DNA from: Gammaproteobacteria bacterium
Lineage (GTDB): Bacteria > Pseudomonadota > Gammaproteobacteria > UBA5335 > SLRW01
Length of the DNA stretch: 6,368 bases
Reading direction: 5' to 3'
NCBI GenBank assembly: GCA_007134115.1
Contig: SLLK01000101.1
Span: forward strand, 1 to 6,368
The notes beneath the pieces are model-generated. The model made no database searches and was not told where the DNA came from. It was given only the letters and a program-made list of their open reading frames with translations. Positions 1 to 5,657 of this stretch are shown here, piece after piece (within the stretch, counting starts at the first letter, position 1; each line of letters opens with the position of its first letter). The translations under genes and the position numbers were made by a program.

Positions 1-602
1 AGAATATGCACACCCGTACCACCTGCAGCCGGTGCGACCTGCATTCTCAGCGGCGCCGGAGAAGCATGCTGCGCAGCGGCCGGTTCGCGGAACAACCACG
101 CCACACTCTGGCCGCTCTCGGCAGCCAGTTGCAGGCGGCGCAGACTGCGCTCATCGCAGTGCAGCGGCCAGGCCAGCACCGCCCCGCAGGTGCCCGAACG
201 CAGCGCCTGTTCCACCGCCCACAGGGCTTCATCAGCCTCCGGACGCACCATTAACATGCGCGACAGGTCCACGCCTGCAGCCGCCATGGCCGAAGCATGC
301 GGCACATGCGGCGGGGCCACCCAGGCCACCCACTTGCCGGCCTGGCTGATACGCGCCAGGGCGGGCATCAACAACCCGAGCTCGCCGCTGCCGTTACGAC
401 TCACCAGCATTTCACTCAGCGCCCCGCGCGGCCAACCGCCGCCCAGTTCGCGATCCAGCGCCGCGGCACCGGTGGGCACCGTGTCACGGGTGGTCGCCGT
501 ACTGCCGGCACGCCAGACCTGCCCCTGCTGCAACAGACGATCAAGATAATCCCAGGCTTCACCCTTGCCGTGAATGCGCCGGGCCGTGGCTACTTCGTGC
601 AT
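1..602 (-). CDS. imuA: ImuA, translesion synthesis accessory protein (3' end outside window)
   Basis: ImuA is a RecA-like accessory factor of the ImuA-ImuB-DnaE2 mutasome, which carries out error-prone DNA synthesis across lesions during the SOS response. I translated the minus strand from the ATG at 602-600; the frame stays open to the window edge (200 codons seen). Family-like blocks are LDRELGGGWPRGALSE (residues about 49-64), a P-loop-like turn at 67-74, WVAWVAPPHVPHASAMAAAGVDL (91-113, split here as WVAWVAPPH and AAAGVDLSR), ALWAVEQALRSG (127-138) and RRLQLAAE (155-162). The Walker A-like turn reads SRNGSGE, with Glu where RecA has the catalytic Lys, as expected for the degenerate ATPase site of ImuA proteins. 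The ATG overlaps the lexA TGA by one base (TGATG) and has an AGGAG Shine-Dalgarno 7 to 8 bases upstream, so it is probably translationally coupled to lexA. Codons use G or C at most third positions. The family assignment is strong; imuB and dnaE2 beyond the left edge are inferred. Confidence 0.9.
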   Translation of the reverse strand, partial: MHEVATARRIHGKGEAWDYLDRLLQQGQVWRAGSTATTRDTVPTGAAALDRELGGGWPRGALSEMLVSRNGSGELGLLMPALARISQAGKWVAWVAPPHVPHASAMAAAGVDLSRMLMVRPEADEALWAVEQALRSGTCGAVLAWPLHCDERSLRRLQLAAESGQSVAWLFREPAAAQHASPAPLRMQVAPAAGGTGVHI

Positions 603-1228
603 CAGGATTCTCCTCGACGAATCACGCCCACTACCCGACCCTCAATGGCGAATTCTTCCTCCCCTGGATGCACCCGGATGGGCTCGAAATCAACGTTCTC
701 GGGTAACAGAACCACGTCATCGCCTTCGCGCGAAAGACGCTTGACTGTCACCTCATCAAGCAGACGGGCCACGACAATCTGCCCGTCGCGCACGTCCACC
801 GTGCGGTGCACGGCGACCAGATCATCGTCCAGAATGCCGGCATCACGCATACTCATACCGCGCACCCGCAGCAGATAATCCGCCGCCGGTCGGAACATGC
901 CCGGATCCAGCCGCAGACGGGCCTCCACATGCTCGGCGGCCAGCATCGGTGAACCGGCAGCCACACGCCCGATCAGCGGCAGCTCCAGACCATCCCCGGA
1001 CGCCTGTGCATCTTCTTCAGGCGGCAGTCGAATACCGCGTGAAGCACCGGGCATCAGTTCTATATAGCCCTTGCGGGCCAGCGCCCGCAGATGCTGCTCG
1101 GCCGCGTTGGCCGAACGAAAGCCCAGCACCCGGGCAATCTCCGAACGCGTCGGTGGCATGCCGTAGTGCTCGATGCGATCCCGGATGAGGTCAAGGATCT
1201 GCTGTTGTCTTGCTGTAAGAGTGTCCAT
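602..1228 (-). CDS. lexA: LexA SOS-response repressor
   Basis: LexA represses SOS genes and is inactivated by RecA-stimulated self-cleavage after DNA damage. The 208-residue product has the usual length. The N-terminal winged helix-turn-helix (1-68) begins MDTLTARQQQILDLIRD and aligns from residue 1 with E. coli LexA, which fixes the start. The recognition helix is around residues 39-46 (SANAAEQH). The self-cleavage bond is Ala91-Gly92 in GRVAAGSP. The catalytic pair is Ser126 (RGMSMRDAG) and Lys163 (VTVKRL), offset by exactly seven residues from E. coli Ser119 and Lys156, so the protease domain looks intact. Residue 45 is Gln where E. coli has Glu; this is one of the positions near the operator bases. 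It is the first gene of an operon with imuA (one-base overlap). No Shine-Dalgarno is visible: a palindromic LexA-type site and -10 element occupy the bases directly before the ATG, implying autoregulation and possibly a leaderless transcript. Confidence 0.96.
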   Translation of the reverse strand: MDTLTARQQQILDLIRDRIEHYGMPPTRSEIARVLGFRSANAAEQHLRALARKGYIELMPGASRGIRLPPEEDAQASGDGLELPLIGRVAAGSPMLAAEHVEARLRLDPGMFRPAADYLLRVRGMSMRDAGILDDDLVAVHRTVDVRDGQIVVARLLDEVTVKRLSREGDDVVLLPENVDFEPIRVHPGEEEFAIEGRVVGVIRRGES

Positions 1229-1244
1229 GTGTTCATTTATACAC
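1229..1244 (-). promoter_or_regulatory. Probable LexA operator (SOS box) of lexA-imuA
   Basis: The palindrome reads GTGT-N8-ACAC and ends one base before the lexA ATG. The central spacer is AT-rich (ATAAATGA on the minus strand). It has the same spacing and TGT...ACA core as the E. coli SOS box CTGT-N8-ACAG, with the outermost C and G exchanged. It overlaps the -10 element (1236-1241), so bound LexA would block the promoter. The assignment as LexA site is inference from form and position; autoregulation of lexA is established in the family. Confidence 0.68.
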
Positions 1245-1263
1245 TATCCGGATTTTTTTGCAA
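1236..1263 (-). promoter_or_regulatory. Sigma70-like promoter of lexA-imuA
   Basis: On the minus strand, TTGCAA (1263-1258) and TATAAA (1241-1236) are separated by 16 bases, with an A-run just after the -35. Seven bases separate the -10 from the A of the lexA ATG at 1228, so the predicted transcription start falls at or within a base or two of the start codon. This would give a leaderless or nearly leaderless mRNA, in line with the absence of a Shine-Dalgarno. Confidence 0.65.
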
Positions 1264-1330
1264 CCCCTCTCCCGGGGTGGCTCCAGACTGGCGGGTCTGC
1301 GGGCATCCGGCTGACGGCAATCTCCGCGAC

Positions 1331-1344
1331 CGTGCGCCCGCACG
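1331..1344. repeat. Short GC-rich inverted repeat in the lexA/hydrolase divergent region
   Basis: CGTGCG and CGCACG flank a CC dinucleotide, making a perfect 6-bp inverted repeat about 47 bp before the hydrolase start. It could be an operator for an unknown regulator of the plus-strand gene. The two-base loop is too tight for a good RNA hairpin, and such palindromes also occur by chance in GC-rich DNA. I see no convincing -35/-10 pair for the plus-strand gene in the 162-bp region. Confidence 0.25.
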
Positions 1345-1390
1345 CCAGACCCGCACCCACAACTACCGCCACCAGTGCTAACCTCGCCAC

Positions 1391-2347
1391 ATGCAAAAGC
1401 CGCCAGCACCCGCCCGTTTCGACGGTCGCCGTTTTCACAACCAGCAGCGCAGCGCACGCAGCCTGCGCCAGCTGCTGCGCTGGCTGTGGCAGCGTCAACC
1501 CGGCCCGTGGCAGCGCAACATGAAGCTGCCGCCGGGGCCACCACCACCGGCGCGGGTCGCCGGCGAGGCCTTGCGCGTCACCTTCGTCAATCACGCCACC
1601 GTGCTGATCCAGACCGGCGGACTGAATATCCTCACCGATCCCATCTGGTCACAGCGCGCCAGCCCCCTGCCGTTTTTTGGGCCGCGCCGTTACAGACCGC
1701 CGGGCATCCGTTTCGAGGACTTGCCGGGTATCGATGTGATCCTGCTCAGCCATGATCACTACGACCACATGGATATGCCCACCCTGCGGCATCTGCATCA
1801 ACGTGATGCGCCCCTGATCGTGGCCGGCCTGCGCCAGAGTGAAGTGCTGGGTCGCCACGGACTCACCCGCGTGGTGGAGCTGGACTGGTGGCAGCAGCAC
1901 GCCCTGGCGAAAGACTTTCGCCTGCACGGGGTACCGGCACGCCACTGGACTGGCCGCGGGCTGCGCGACCAGGGTCGGCGCTTGTGGCTGGGCTTTGTCA
2001 TCGACACGCCGGGCGGGATGATCTATTTCGCCGGCGACACCGGCATGGGCGGCCATTTCGAGCAGATCCACGCCCGCTTCGGTGCGCCGCGGCTGGCGCT
2101 GTTACCCATTGGCGCCTGGCTGCCTGAGTGGTTCATGGCGCCGGTGCACATCTCTCCGGCACAAGCGGTGGCGGTACACCAGCTGATGGCTGCCGAAACT
2201 TCGGTGGGCATCCACTACGGCACCTTCCGGCTCGCCGACGACGGACAGCATGATGCTCCGCGAGCGTTGCGCCGCGCCCGCGAGGAGGCGGGCCTGCGCC
2301 CCGAAGCGTTCCGTGTGCTGGCGTTTGGTGAAGGACGGAATCTGTAG
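1391..2347 (+). CDS. MBL-fold metallo-hydrolase, NAPE-PLD-like (Lactamase_B_2)
   Basis: This is a 318-residue member of the metallo-beta-lactamase fold, closest in motif layout to the NAPE-hydrolysing phospholipase D-like/UlaG-like group. These enzymes usually hydrolyse phosphodiester or related bonds at a dinuclear metal centre; the substrate cannot be told from sequence. Visible features: the N-terminal FDGRRFHN block (10-17) typical of this subgroup; NHATVLI with His68; LTDPIWSQRASP (81-92); the metal-binding motif SHDHYDH (His121, His123, Asp125, His126); RHWTGRG with His185; FAGDTG with Asp216; PVHISP with His253; and GIHYGTF with His275 as the probable last ligand. All expected ligands are present, so it should be active. 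There is no signal peptide, so it is probably cytoplasmic. The ATG at 1391 is the first start after an in-frame TAA at 1379; the N-terminal family block favours it over Met44. No Shine-Dalgarno is seen. It is transcribed away from lexA and converges on the dehydrogenase gene. I give no gene symbol because the substrate is unknown. Confidence 0.88.
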   Translation: MQKPPAPARFDGRRFHNQQRSARSLRQLLRWLWQRQPGPWQRNMKLPPGPPPPARVAGEALRVTFVNHATVLIQTGGLNILTDPIWSQRASPLPFFGPRRYRPPGIRFEDLPGIDVILLSHDHYDHMDMPTLRHLHQRDAPLIVAGLRQSEVLGRHGLTRVVELDWWQQHALAKDFRLHGVPARHWTGRGLRDQGRRLWLGFVIDTPGGMIYFAGDTGMGGHFEQIHARFGAPRLALLPIGAWLPEWFMAPVHISPAQAVAVHQLMAAETSVGIHYGTFRLADDGQHDAPRALRRAREEAGLRPEAFRVLAFGEGRNL

Positions 2348-2386
2348 GAAATAATTCCCGGCAGGCCAGAAAATCGAAAGCGAACC

Positions 2387-2507
2387 ATAGTGGAAAGTGA
2401 ATAGTGAAATGTGAAAAGTGAAAGGAGGTGTGACGGGAAACCACATTTCACATTTCACATTTCACTGTTCACTGTTCACTGTTCACTTTTCACTTTTCAC
2501 AGTTCAC
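2387..2507. repeat. Inverted arrays of a 7-bp repeat forming a long imperfect hairpin
   Basis: Between the convergent hydrolase and dehydrogenase genes lie two heptad arrays. The left one has five GTGAA-type units (2389-2423: AGTGGAA, AGTGAAT, AGTGAAA, TGTGAAA, AGTGAAA). The right one has nine units of the complementary form (2445-2507: ATTTCAC x3, TGTTCAC x3, TTTTCAC x2, AGTTCAC). Only the two spacer positions of each unit vary. The arms 2387-2423 and 2446-2482 pair over 37 positions, with two mismatches (2417/2452 and 2395/2474) and three G-T pairs, around a 22-base loop. The innermost 20 pairs have one mismatch. The composition is far more AT-rich than the flanking genes. It may end transcription from both sides or bind a protein, but the stem is AT-rich and there is no classical U-tract terminator. 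The function is unknown. Confidence 0.9.
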
Positions 2508-2551
2508 CCACAAATACCACTGGCTGCGGGCGCGACGAATGGATCAGAGGG

Positions 2552-2570
2552 TCCCTGCGGCTACCAGGGA
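2552..2570 (-). other. Small hairpin over the dehydrogenase stop codon
   Basis: TCCCTG and CAGGGA can pair in six base pairs around a 7-base loop that contains the TAG of the dehydrogenase gene. No T-run follows on the minus strand, so it does not meet the form of an intrinsic terminator. It may be chance. Confidence 0.25.
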
Positions 2571-3304
2571 ATGCGCTTTCGTTGCTGGAAGAAACCACCC
2601 GACGGGCCGTCTTCAGGCAGGGTCGCCAGCCACACGATGGTATCGGCGGCCTCTTCCGGCCCCCGGGGCGCATGCGGCCCACCCAGATCCGTGCGCGTCC
2701 AGCCGGGGCACACGGAGTTGACCAGAATACCCTCAACCCCTTCCTCGGCCAGTTCGGCGGCGACCATAGCAGTCAGTCCGTTGAGCGCGATCTTGGACAG
2801 ACGGTAGCCGGGCCAGCCACCCGCCAGGCCGTGGAACTGACCCAGGGTGGAAGCGACGTTGACGATACGACCGTATCCCTGACGCCGCATCACGGGCATC
2901 AGCAACTGGATGAGGCGCATGGGGCCCGTCACGTGCGTTGCCATGGCCAGCTCGAGGGTTTGCTGTGAGGCGTGGAACACACTGGCACCGCGCCGCTTGC
3001 CACTATAGCCGCCGGGGTCCGGATGCACCCCGGCATTATTCACCAGCACATCCACCCGCCCCTGCTTGCGCACCAGCCACTCGGCAAAATCGGTGCAGCT
3101 GCTTTCCTGCGTGACATCCAGCTGCGCCGCCACCACCTCGCCGGCATCGGCCAGTGCGGCGGCAGCAGTCTGGCCACGCCGGGCATCACGTGCCGCCAGT
3201 ACCACCCGCATGCCGGCAGCGGCGAGCAATCGGCATGTCGCCAGGCCGATGCCACGATTCCCGCCCGTCACCACTGCCACCGGCTTTGGTATCTGTGCGC
3301 TCAC
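2561..3304 (-). CDS. Short-chain dehydrogenase/reductase, carbonyl-reductase-like
   Basis: This is a classical NAD(P)-dependent SDR of 247 residues with a Rossmann fold, probably cytoplasmic, acting on an unidentified carbonyl or alcohol substrate. Motifs in order: TGGNRGIG nucleotide loop (13-20); LAARD after beta-2 (36-40), where the Arg may favour NADP; LDV (62-64); LVNNAG (87-92); NVAST with the probable catalytic Ser152; YRLSK with Tyr167 and Lys171; and CPGWTRTD (199-206). The insert before Tyr167 and the C-terminal GGFFQQRKRIPW ending resemble the plant/bacterial carbonyl-reductase-like SDR subgroup. At the position of the usual catalytic-tetrad Asn (N-V-x-G-P) it has His124 (HVTGP), which is unusual. 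The start is GTG at 3304-3302, with GGAG six bases upstream and overlapping the end of the transporter gene; only three bases separate it from the transporter TAG. It therefore belongs to the same operon and is probably translationally coupled. No separate promoter is seen. Confidence 0.9.
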   Translation of the reverse strand: MSAQIPKPVAVVTGGNRGIGLATCRLLAAAGMRVVLAARDARRGQTAAAALADAGEVVAAQLDVTQESSCTDFAEWLVRKQGRVDVLVNNAGVHPDPGGYSGKRRGASVFHASQQTLELAMATHVTGPMRLIQLLMPVMRRQGYGRIVNVASTLGQFHGLAGGWPGYRLSKIALNGLTAMVAAELAEEGVEGILVNSVCPGWTRTDLGGPHAPRGPEEAADTIVWLATLPEDGPSGGFFQQRKRIPW

Positions 3305-3307
3305 ACC

Positions 3308-4666
3308 CTACTCCGGTTTGGGTGACTCGTCCGCCGCATTGCGTGCCGTGCCACGCAGCGCCTCCAGTTCCACTTCGTCGGCATAATCATAATTGGCAAC
3401 CGCGGGCTCCTGATAGGCTGCGAACTCTTCCTGGCGCGGATCCAGTTCGGCAATCATCGGTGTGGACAGCGGGCTGGCGGCCACATAATCGCCCTGCTCG
3501 GCCAGCGGTACGCCGGGGATAAAACTCACCCGGTAATAGATGACCAGCGCCAGCAGTACCAGCGTCACCGCGACGAAGGCGAACAGACCACCCGGCCCCA
3601 GTTGACCCATGGCAAGCGCCGCAGCCACAGGCCCGATGATGGTACCGATACCATAACTGCGCAGCATGCCGGCACTGGCGCCCACCGCATGCTCGGCATG
3701 GAGGTGATCATTGGTATTGGCCAGACTCACCGGATACAGGCTGGCGGCCATCGCGACAAAAGCCCCGGTGCCGGCGAAAAGCACCCCCACCGAAAACGTA
3801 CCCAGTAAAGCAACCAACGCCGCAGCCAGCGCGCCACCGGCGGCCAGGCCGACCAGCACGCGACGACGACCGTAGATGTCCGATGCCCAGCCTGCGGGCC
3901 ACTGCAACAGAATCGCACACAGCACGGCGCTGCCCATGTAGACCGATACCTGCGCCGTTTCCAGACCGGCCTGCAGTGCATACACCGGCCCCATAGCCAG
4001 AAACGCACCCAGCGCAACGCCCCCCACCAGCGCGCCACTCACGCCGGTAGGCGATGCGGCCACCAGTTCACGGAAACGCAAGCGGCTGGACGCCGCGGGC
4101 AACACCGGCACCTGGGCGCTGGTCAGGCACAGCGGCACCAGCGACAACACCATCAGTATCGCCACCAGCGTAAACGGCACAAAGGTGGCCGGATCAGCCA
4201 CTGCGACCAGAAACTGTCCGGCGGCCGAGGCAAGATAGAAATTAATGGTGTAAATGCCCAGCAACGTCCCGCGTGTCTGTGCAGTGGCGCGATCACTAAT
4301 CCAGCTTTCGCCCACCGTCATCAGGCCCGCCACGACGAAGCCCAGCACCACGCGCAACGCAAACCAGAGCACTGGCTCGACCAGCAACGGGTGCGCCAGC
4401 ACGCTGGCGCAGGCAATGGCGGCAAAGGCCGCGAACGCGCGTATATGCCCTACCCGCCGGATGATATTGACGCCATAGATCGCGCCGGTGACAAAACCCA
4501 CAGAGTGCGCCGCCATCACCAGGCCGATGGTGCCCGGGGAAAAACCGTCCATACCCAGACGTACCGCGCTGAGGGTACCCTGCATGTTGCTGCCGGCCAC
4601 CAGCAACGACAGGCTCAGGAACAGTGCAGTCACTGAAAGTACTGCGGCAAATAGTACGCGCGCCAT
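3308..4666 (-). CDS. Major facilitator superfamily transporter, YcaD-like
   Basis: This inner-membrane transporter has 452 residues, with about twelve hydrophobic segments between residues 3 and 378, and belongs to the YcaD-like MFS subgroup. The substrate is unknown. Visible marks: SNMQGTLSAVR after TM1 (26-36); GESWISDRA (119-127), a subgroup-like motif; the MFS motif A-like loop GWASDIYGRRRVL (259-271) between the segments of the second half; and ND..HAEHAVGASAGML (319-335). A polar, acidic cytoplasmic C-terminal tail (about 383-452) begins FIPGVPLAEQGDYV and includes AELDPRQEE, a pattern seen in this subgroup. The ATG at 4666 is chosen because AGGA lies five bases upstream and TM1 starts there. 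The reading frame is open further upstream to a GTG at 4723, which would add 19 residues, but that has no ribosome site. It is the first gene of a two-gene operon with the dehydrogenase, which hints that the pair handles the same small molecule (inference). Plain symbol ycaD is not given because orthology is not shown. Confidence 0.9.
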   Translation of the reverse strand: MARVLFAAVLSVTALFLSLSLLVAGSNMQGTLSAVRLGMDGFSPGTIGLVMAAHSVGFVTGAIYGVNIIRRVGHIRAFAAFAAIACASVLAHPLLVEPVLWFALRVVLGFVVAGLMTVGESWISDRATAQTRGTLLGIYTINFYLASAAGQFLVAVADPATFVPFTLVAILMVLSLVPLCLTSAQVPVLPAASSRLRFRELVAASPTGVSGALVGGVALGAFLAMGPVYALQAGLETAQVSVYMGSAVLCAILLQWPAGWASDIYGRRRVLVGLAAGGALAAALVALLGTFSVGVLFAGTGAFVAMAASLYPVSLANTNDHLHAEHAVGASAGMLRSYGIGTIIGPVAAALAMGQLGPGGLFAFVAVTLVLLALVIYYRVSFIPGVPLAEQGDYVAASPLSTPMIAELDPRQEEFAAYQEPAVANYDYADEVELEALRGTARNAADESPKPE

Positions 4667-4694
4667 TGTTTTCCTGCACGGTCGGTATAACGGA

Positions 4695-4711
4695 GCAATC
4701 CGGAAGATTGC
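4695..4711 (-). other. Hairpin in the transporter 5' leader
   Basis: GCAATC and GATTGC form a perfect 6-bp stem with a 5-base loop, ending about 28 bases before the transporter ATG. It lies within the leader predicted from the promoter at 4778-4806. No T-run follows, so it is not a terminator. It could be incidental. Confidence 0.3.
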
Positions 4712-4738
4712 CTTGAGATTCACAACAAATATACGTCA

Positions 4739-4751
4739 CCCGGGTCCCGGG
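4739..4751. repeat. CCCGGG-T-CCCGGG palindrome in the transporter leader
   Basis: Two CCCGGG hexamers separated by one T make a 13-bp near-perfect palindrome 73 bp before the transporter ATG and about 20 bp after the predicted start site. As DNA it could be a repressor site; as RNA it would allow a 5-bp stem with a 3-base loop. Its function is unknown. Confidence 0.35.
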
Positions 4752-4777
4752 CACGGCAAGTACTTGTGAGCGCGCGG

Positions 4778-4806
4778 ATTCTACGCCTGCCATACGCATC
4801 AGACAA
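4778..4806 (-). promoter_or_regulatory. Sigma70-like promoter of the transporter-dehydrogenase operon
   Basis: On the minus strand, TTGTCT (4806-4801) and TAGAAT (4783-4778) are separated by exactly 17 bases; the -10 matches consensus at five of six positions and the -35 at four of six. The start site would be near 4771, giving a leader of about 105 bases. It lies downstream of the stop codon of the CinA-like gene (4832), in the right place to serve the transporter. Confidence 0.6.
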
Positions 4807-4831
4807 TGGTTTTCCGATCATCGGCAAAGGC

Positions 4832-5599
4832 TCAGGAAAGGCGGTCTTGCGGATCGCCTCCCGACACCCGTCGCCAGGCCACTGCGCGCGCATCCAGACC
4901 GGCTGTCAGAGCCTCCCAGGCGGCCCCGGCGAGTGCCGGCACACCGCGCACACCGAGCTCTATGTGCGTATTATCGCCATCCAGGTGCGGCAGGCTGGCC
5001 ACCCGCACACCCGGGTAATCATCGATCACCTGCTGCATCAGCTGAATGAGCTGGCTCTCGTAGGCGCCTTCCACCCGGGCCAGGAACTCGATCATTCGCT
5101 CCTGATGCAGATGCGCATAATAATGATCCATGACCCACTCGGTCATGGGCCATGCCATCTGCGGAAAACCCGGCACAAAATGGTGATCCGCCAGCGTAAA
5201 CCCGGGGATTTGGTTGTAACTGTTGGGGATCATGCGGGCACCTTGCGGAAACTCGACCATCCGCAGCCGTTGCGGTGTGGCCTCCGAGCCGTATTTGGCG
5301 CGCAACAGGGCCACCGCCTCGGGATGGGGTACCAGCGGCAGACCGGCCGCAGCGGCCACCGCCTGACGGGTACAATCATCCGGCGTAGCGCCGATGCCGC
5401 CAAAACTGAGCACGATATCCCCACCGGCCAGTGTTTGCCGGAATGTGTCCGCCAGCCGTTGTGGATCATCACCCGCAATACGTACCCAGGACAGCGCCAG
5501 ACCACGTACATCCAGCATCTCCACAGTACGTTCCAGATGCTTGTCGCGACGTTTGCCGCTAAGCAACTCATCACCCACCAGCACCACACCGATCGGCAT
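4832..5599 (-). CDS. Molybdopterin-binding domain protein, CinA N-terminal-like
   Basis: This 255-residue protein carries the MoCF_biosynth (MoaB/MogA/CinA N-terminal) fold, of the group often labelled competence/damage-inducible protein A. Evidence: VLVGDELLSGKRRDKH (6-21), the characteristic GDELL-G start; LSFGGIGATPDDCT (64-77), the substrate-binding GGxGxTxDD loop with Asp74 and Asp75; PNSYNQIPGF (125-134); and FVPGFPQMAWPM (141-152), matching the family's PGxPxxM segment. Residues about 168-250 form a small C-terminal domain; the nicotinamide-nucleotide amidase domain (PncC) of full-length CinA is absent. Actual activity is uncertain; related proteins act on molybdopterin or on nucleotide pyrophosphates. 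The ATG at 5599 is preceded by GGAGG seven bases upstream and the GDELL motif starts at residue 9, so the start is secure. It follows the oxidoreductase gene by 58 bases and may be co-transcribed with it. No SOS box is visible upstream, so the word damage in the family name should not be read as regulation. Confidence 0.87.
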   Translation of the reverse strand: MPIGVVLVGDELLSGKRRDKHLERTVEMLDVRGLALSWVRIAGDDPQRLADTFRQTLAGGDIVLSFGGIGATPDDCTRQAVAAAAGLPLVPHPEAVALLRAKYGSEATPQRLRMVEFPQGARMIPNSYNQIPGFTLADHHFVPGFPQMAWPMTEWVMDHYYAHLHQERMIEFLARVEGAYESQLIQLMQQVIDDYPGVRVASLPHLDGDNTHIELGVRGVPALAGAAWEALTAGLDARAVAWRRVSGGDPQDRLS

Positions 5600-5611
5600 T
5601 ACCTGCCTCCC

Positions 5612-5629
5612 GGCGCTGAGATGAGCGCC
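5612..5629 (-). other. GC-rich hairpin just before the CinA-like ribosome site
   Basis: GGCGCT and AGCGCC pair in six perfect base pairs with a 6-base loop. On the minus strand the hairpin ends about two bases before the GGGAGG Shine-Dalgarno of the CinA-like gene. No T-run follows, so it is not an intrinsic terminator. It might affect translation or mRNA stability between the two genes. Confidence 0.35.
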
Positions 5630-5657
5630 CTAAGCGACATACCGCCGACCTCCGGCA

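Noticed and set aside
297..878. Plus-strand open frame of 193 codons
   Set aside because: It lies antisense to imuA and lexA, both of which have clear family motifs; its translation is Ser/Arg/Thr-rich without a domain.
1243..1390. Minus-strand small reading frame from a GTG at 1390 with a hydrophobic start (VARLALVAVVVGAG), about 48 residues, ending TAG at 1243
   Set aside because: It looks like a small membrane or lipoprotein, but there is no ribosome site, the cysteine context is not a proper lipobox, and the frame runs through the lexA -35 region and ends beside the -10. GC-rich intergenic DNA easily gives Ala/Val/Gly-rich frames.
2387..2507. CRISPR-like array
   Set aside because: Units are 7 bp with no unique spacers and no 24-40-bp repeat; the two halves are in opposite orientation.
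2348..2560. Classical intrinsic terminator between the convergent genes
   Set aside because: There is a long inverted repeat, but its stem is AT-rich and no clear T-run follows in either direction. The GC hairpin at 2552-2570 also lacks a T-run.
2418..2807. Plus-strand frame through the heptad array behind a strong AGGAGG
   Set aside because: Its first part only translates the repeat (SHFTFH, SLFTVH patterns) and the rest is antisense to the dehydrogenase. The ATG lies upstream of the AGGAGG, and no start codon is correctly spaced after it.
4667..4723. Upstream GTG start for the MFS transporter at 4723
   Set aside because: It has no Shine-Dalgarno and would add 19 basic residues before TM1. 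The ATG at 4666 has a well-spaced AGGA and directly precedes TM1.
4832..5657. SOS control of the CinA-like gene
   Set aside because: The family name mentions damage induction, but no CTGT-N8-ACAG or GTGT-N8-ACAC palindrome is visible upstream of this gene in the window.
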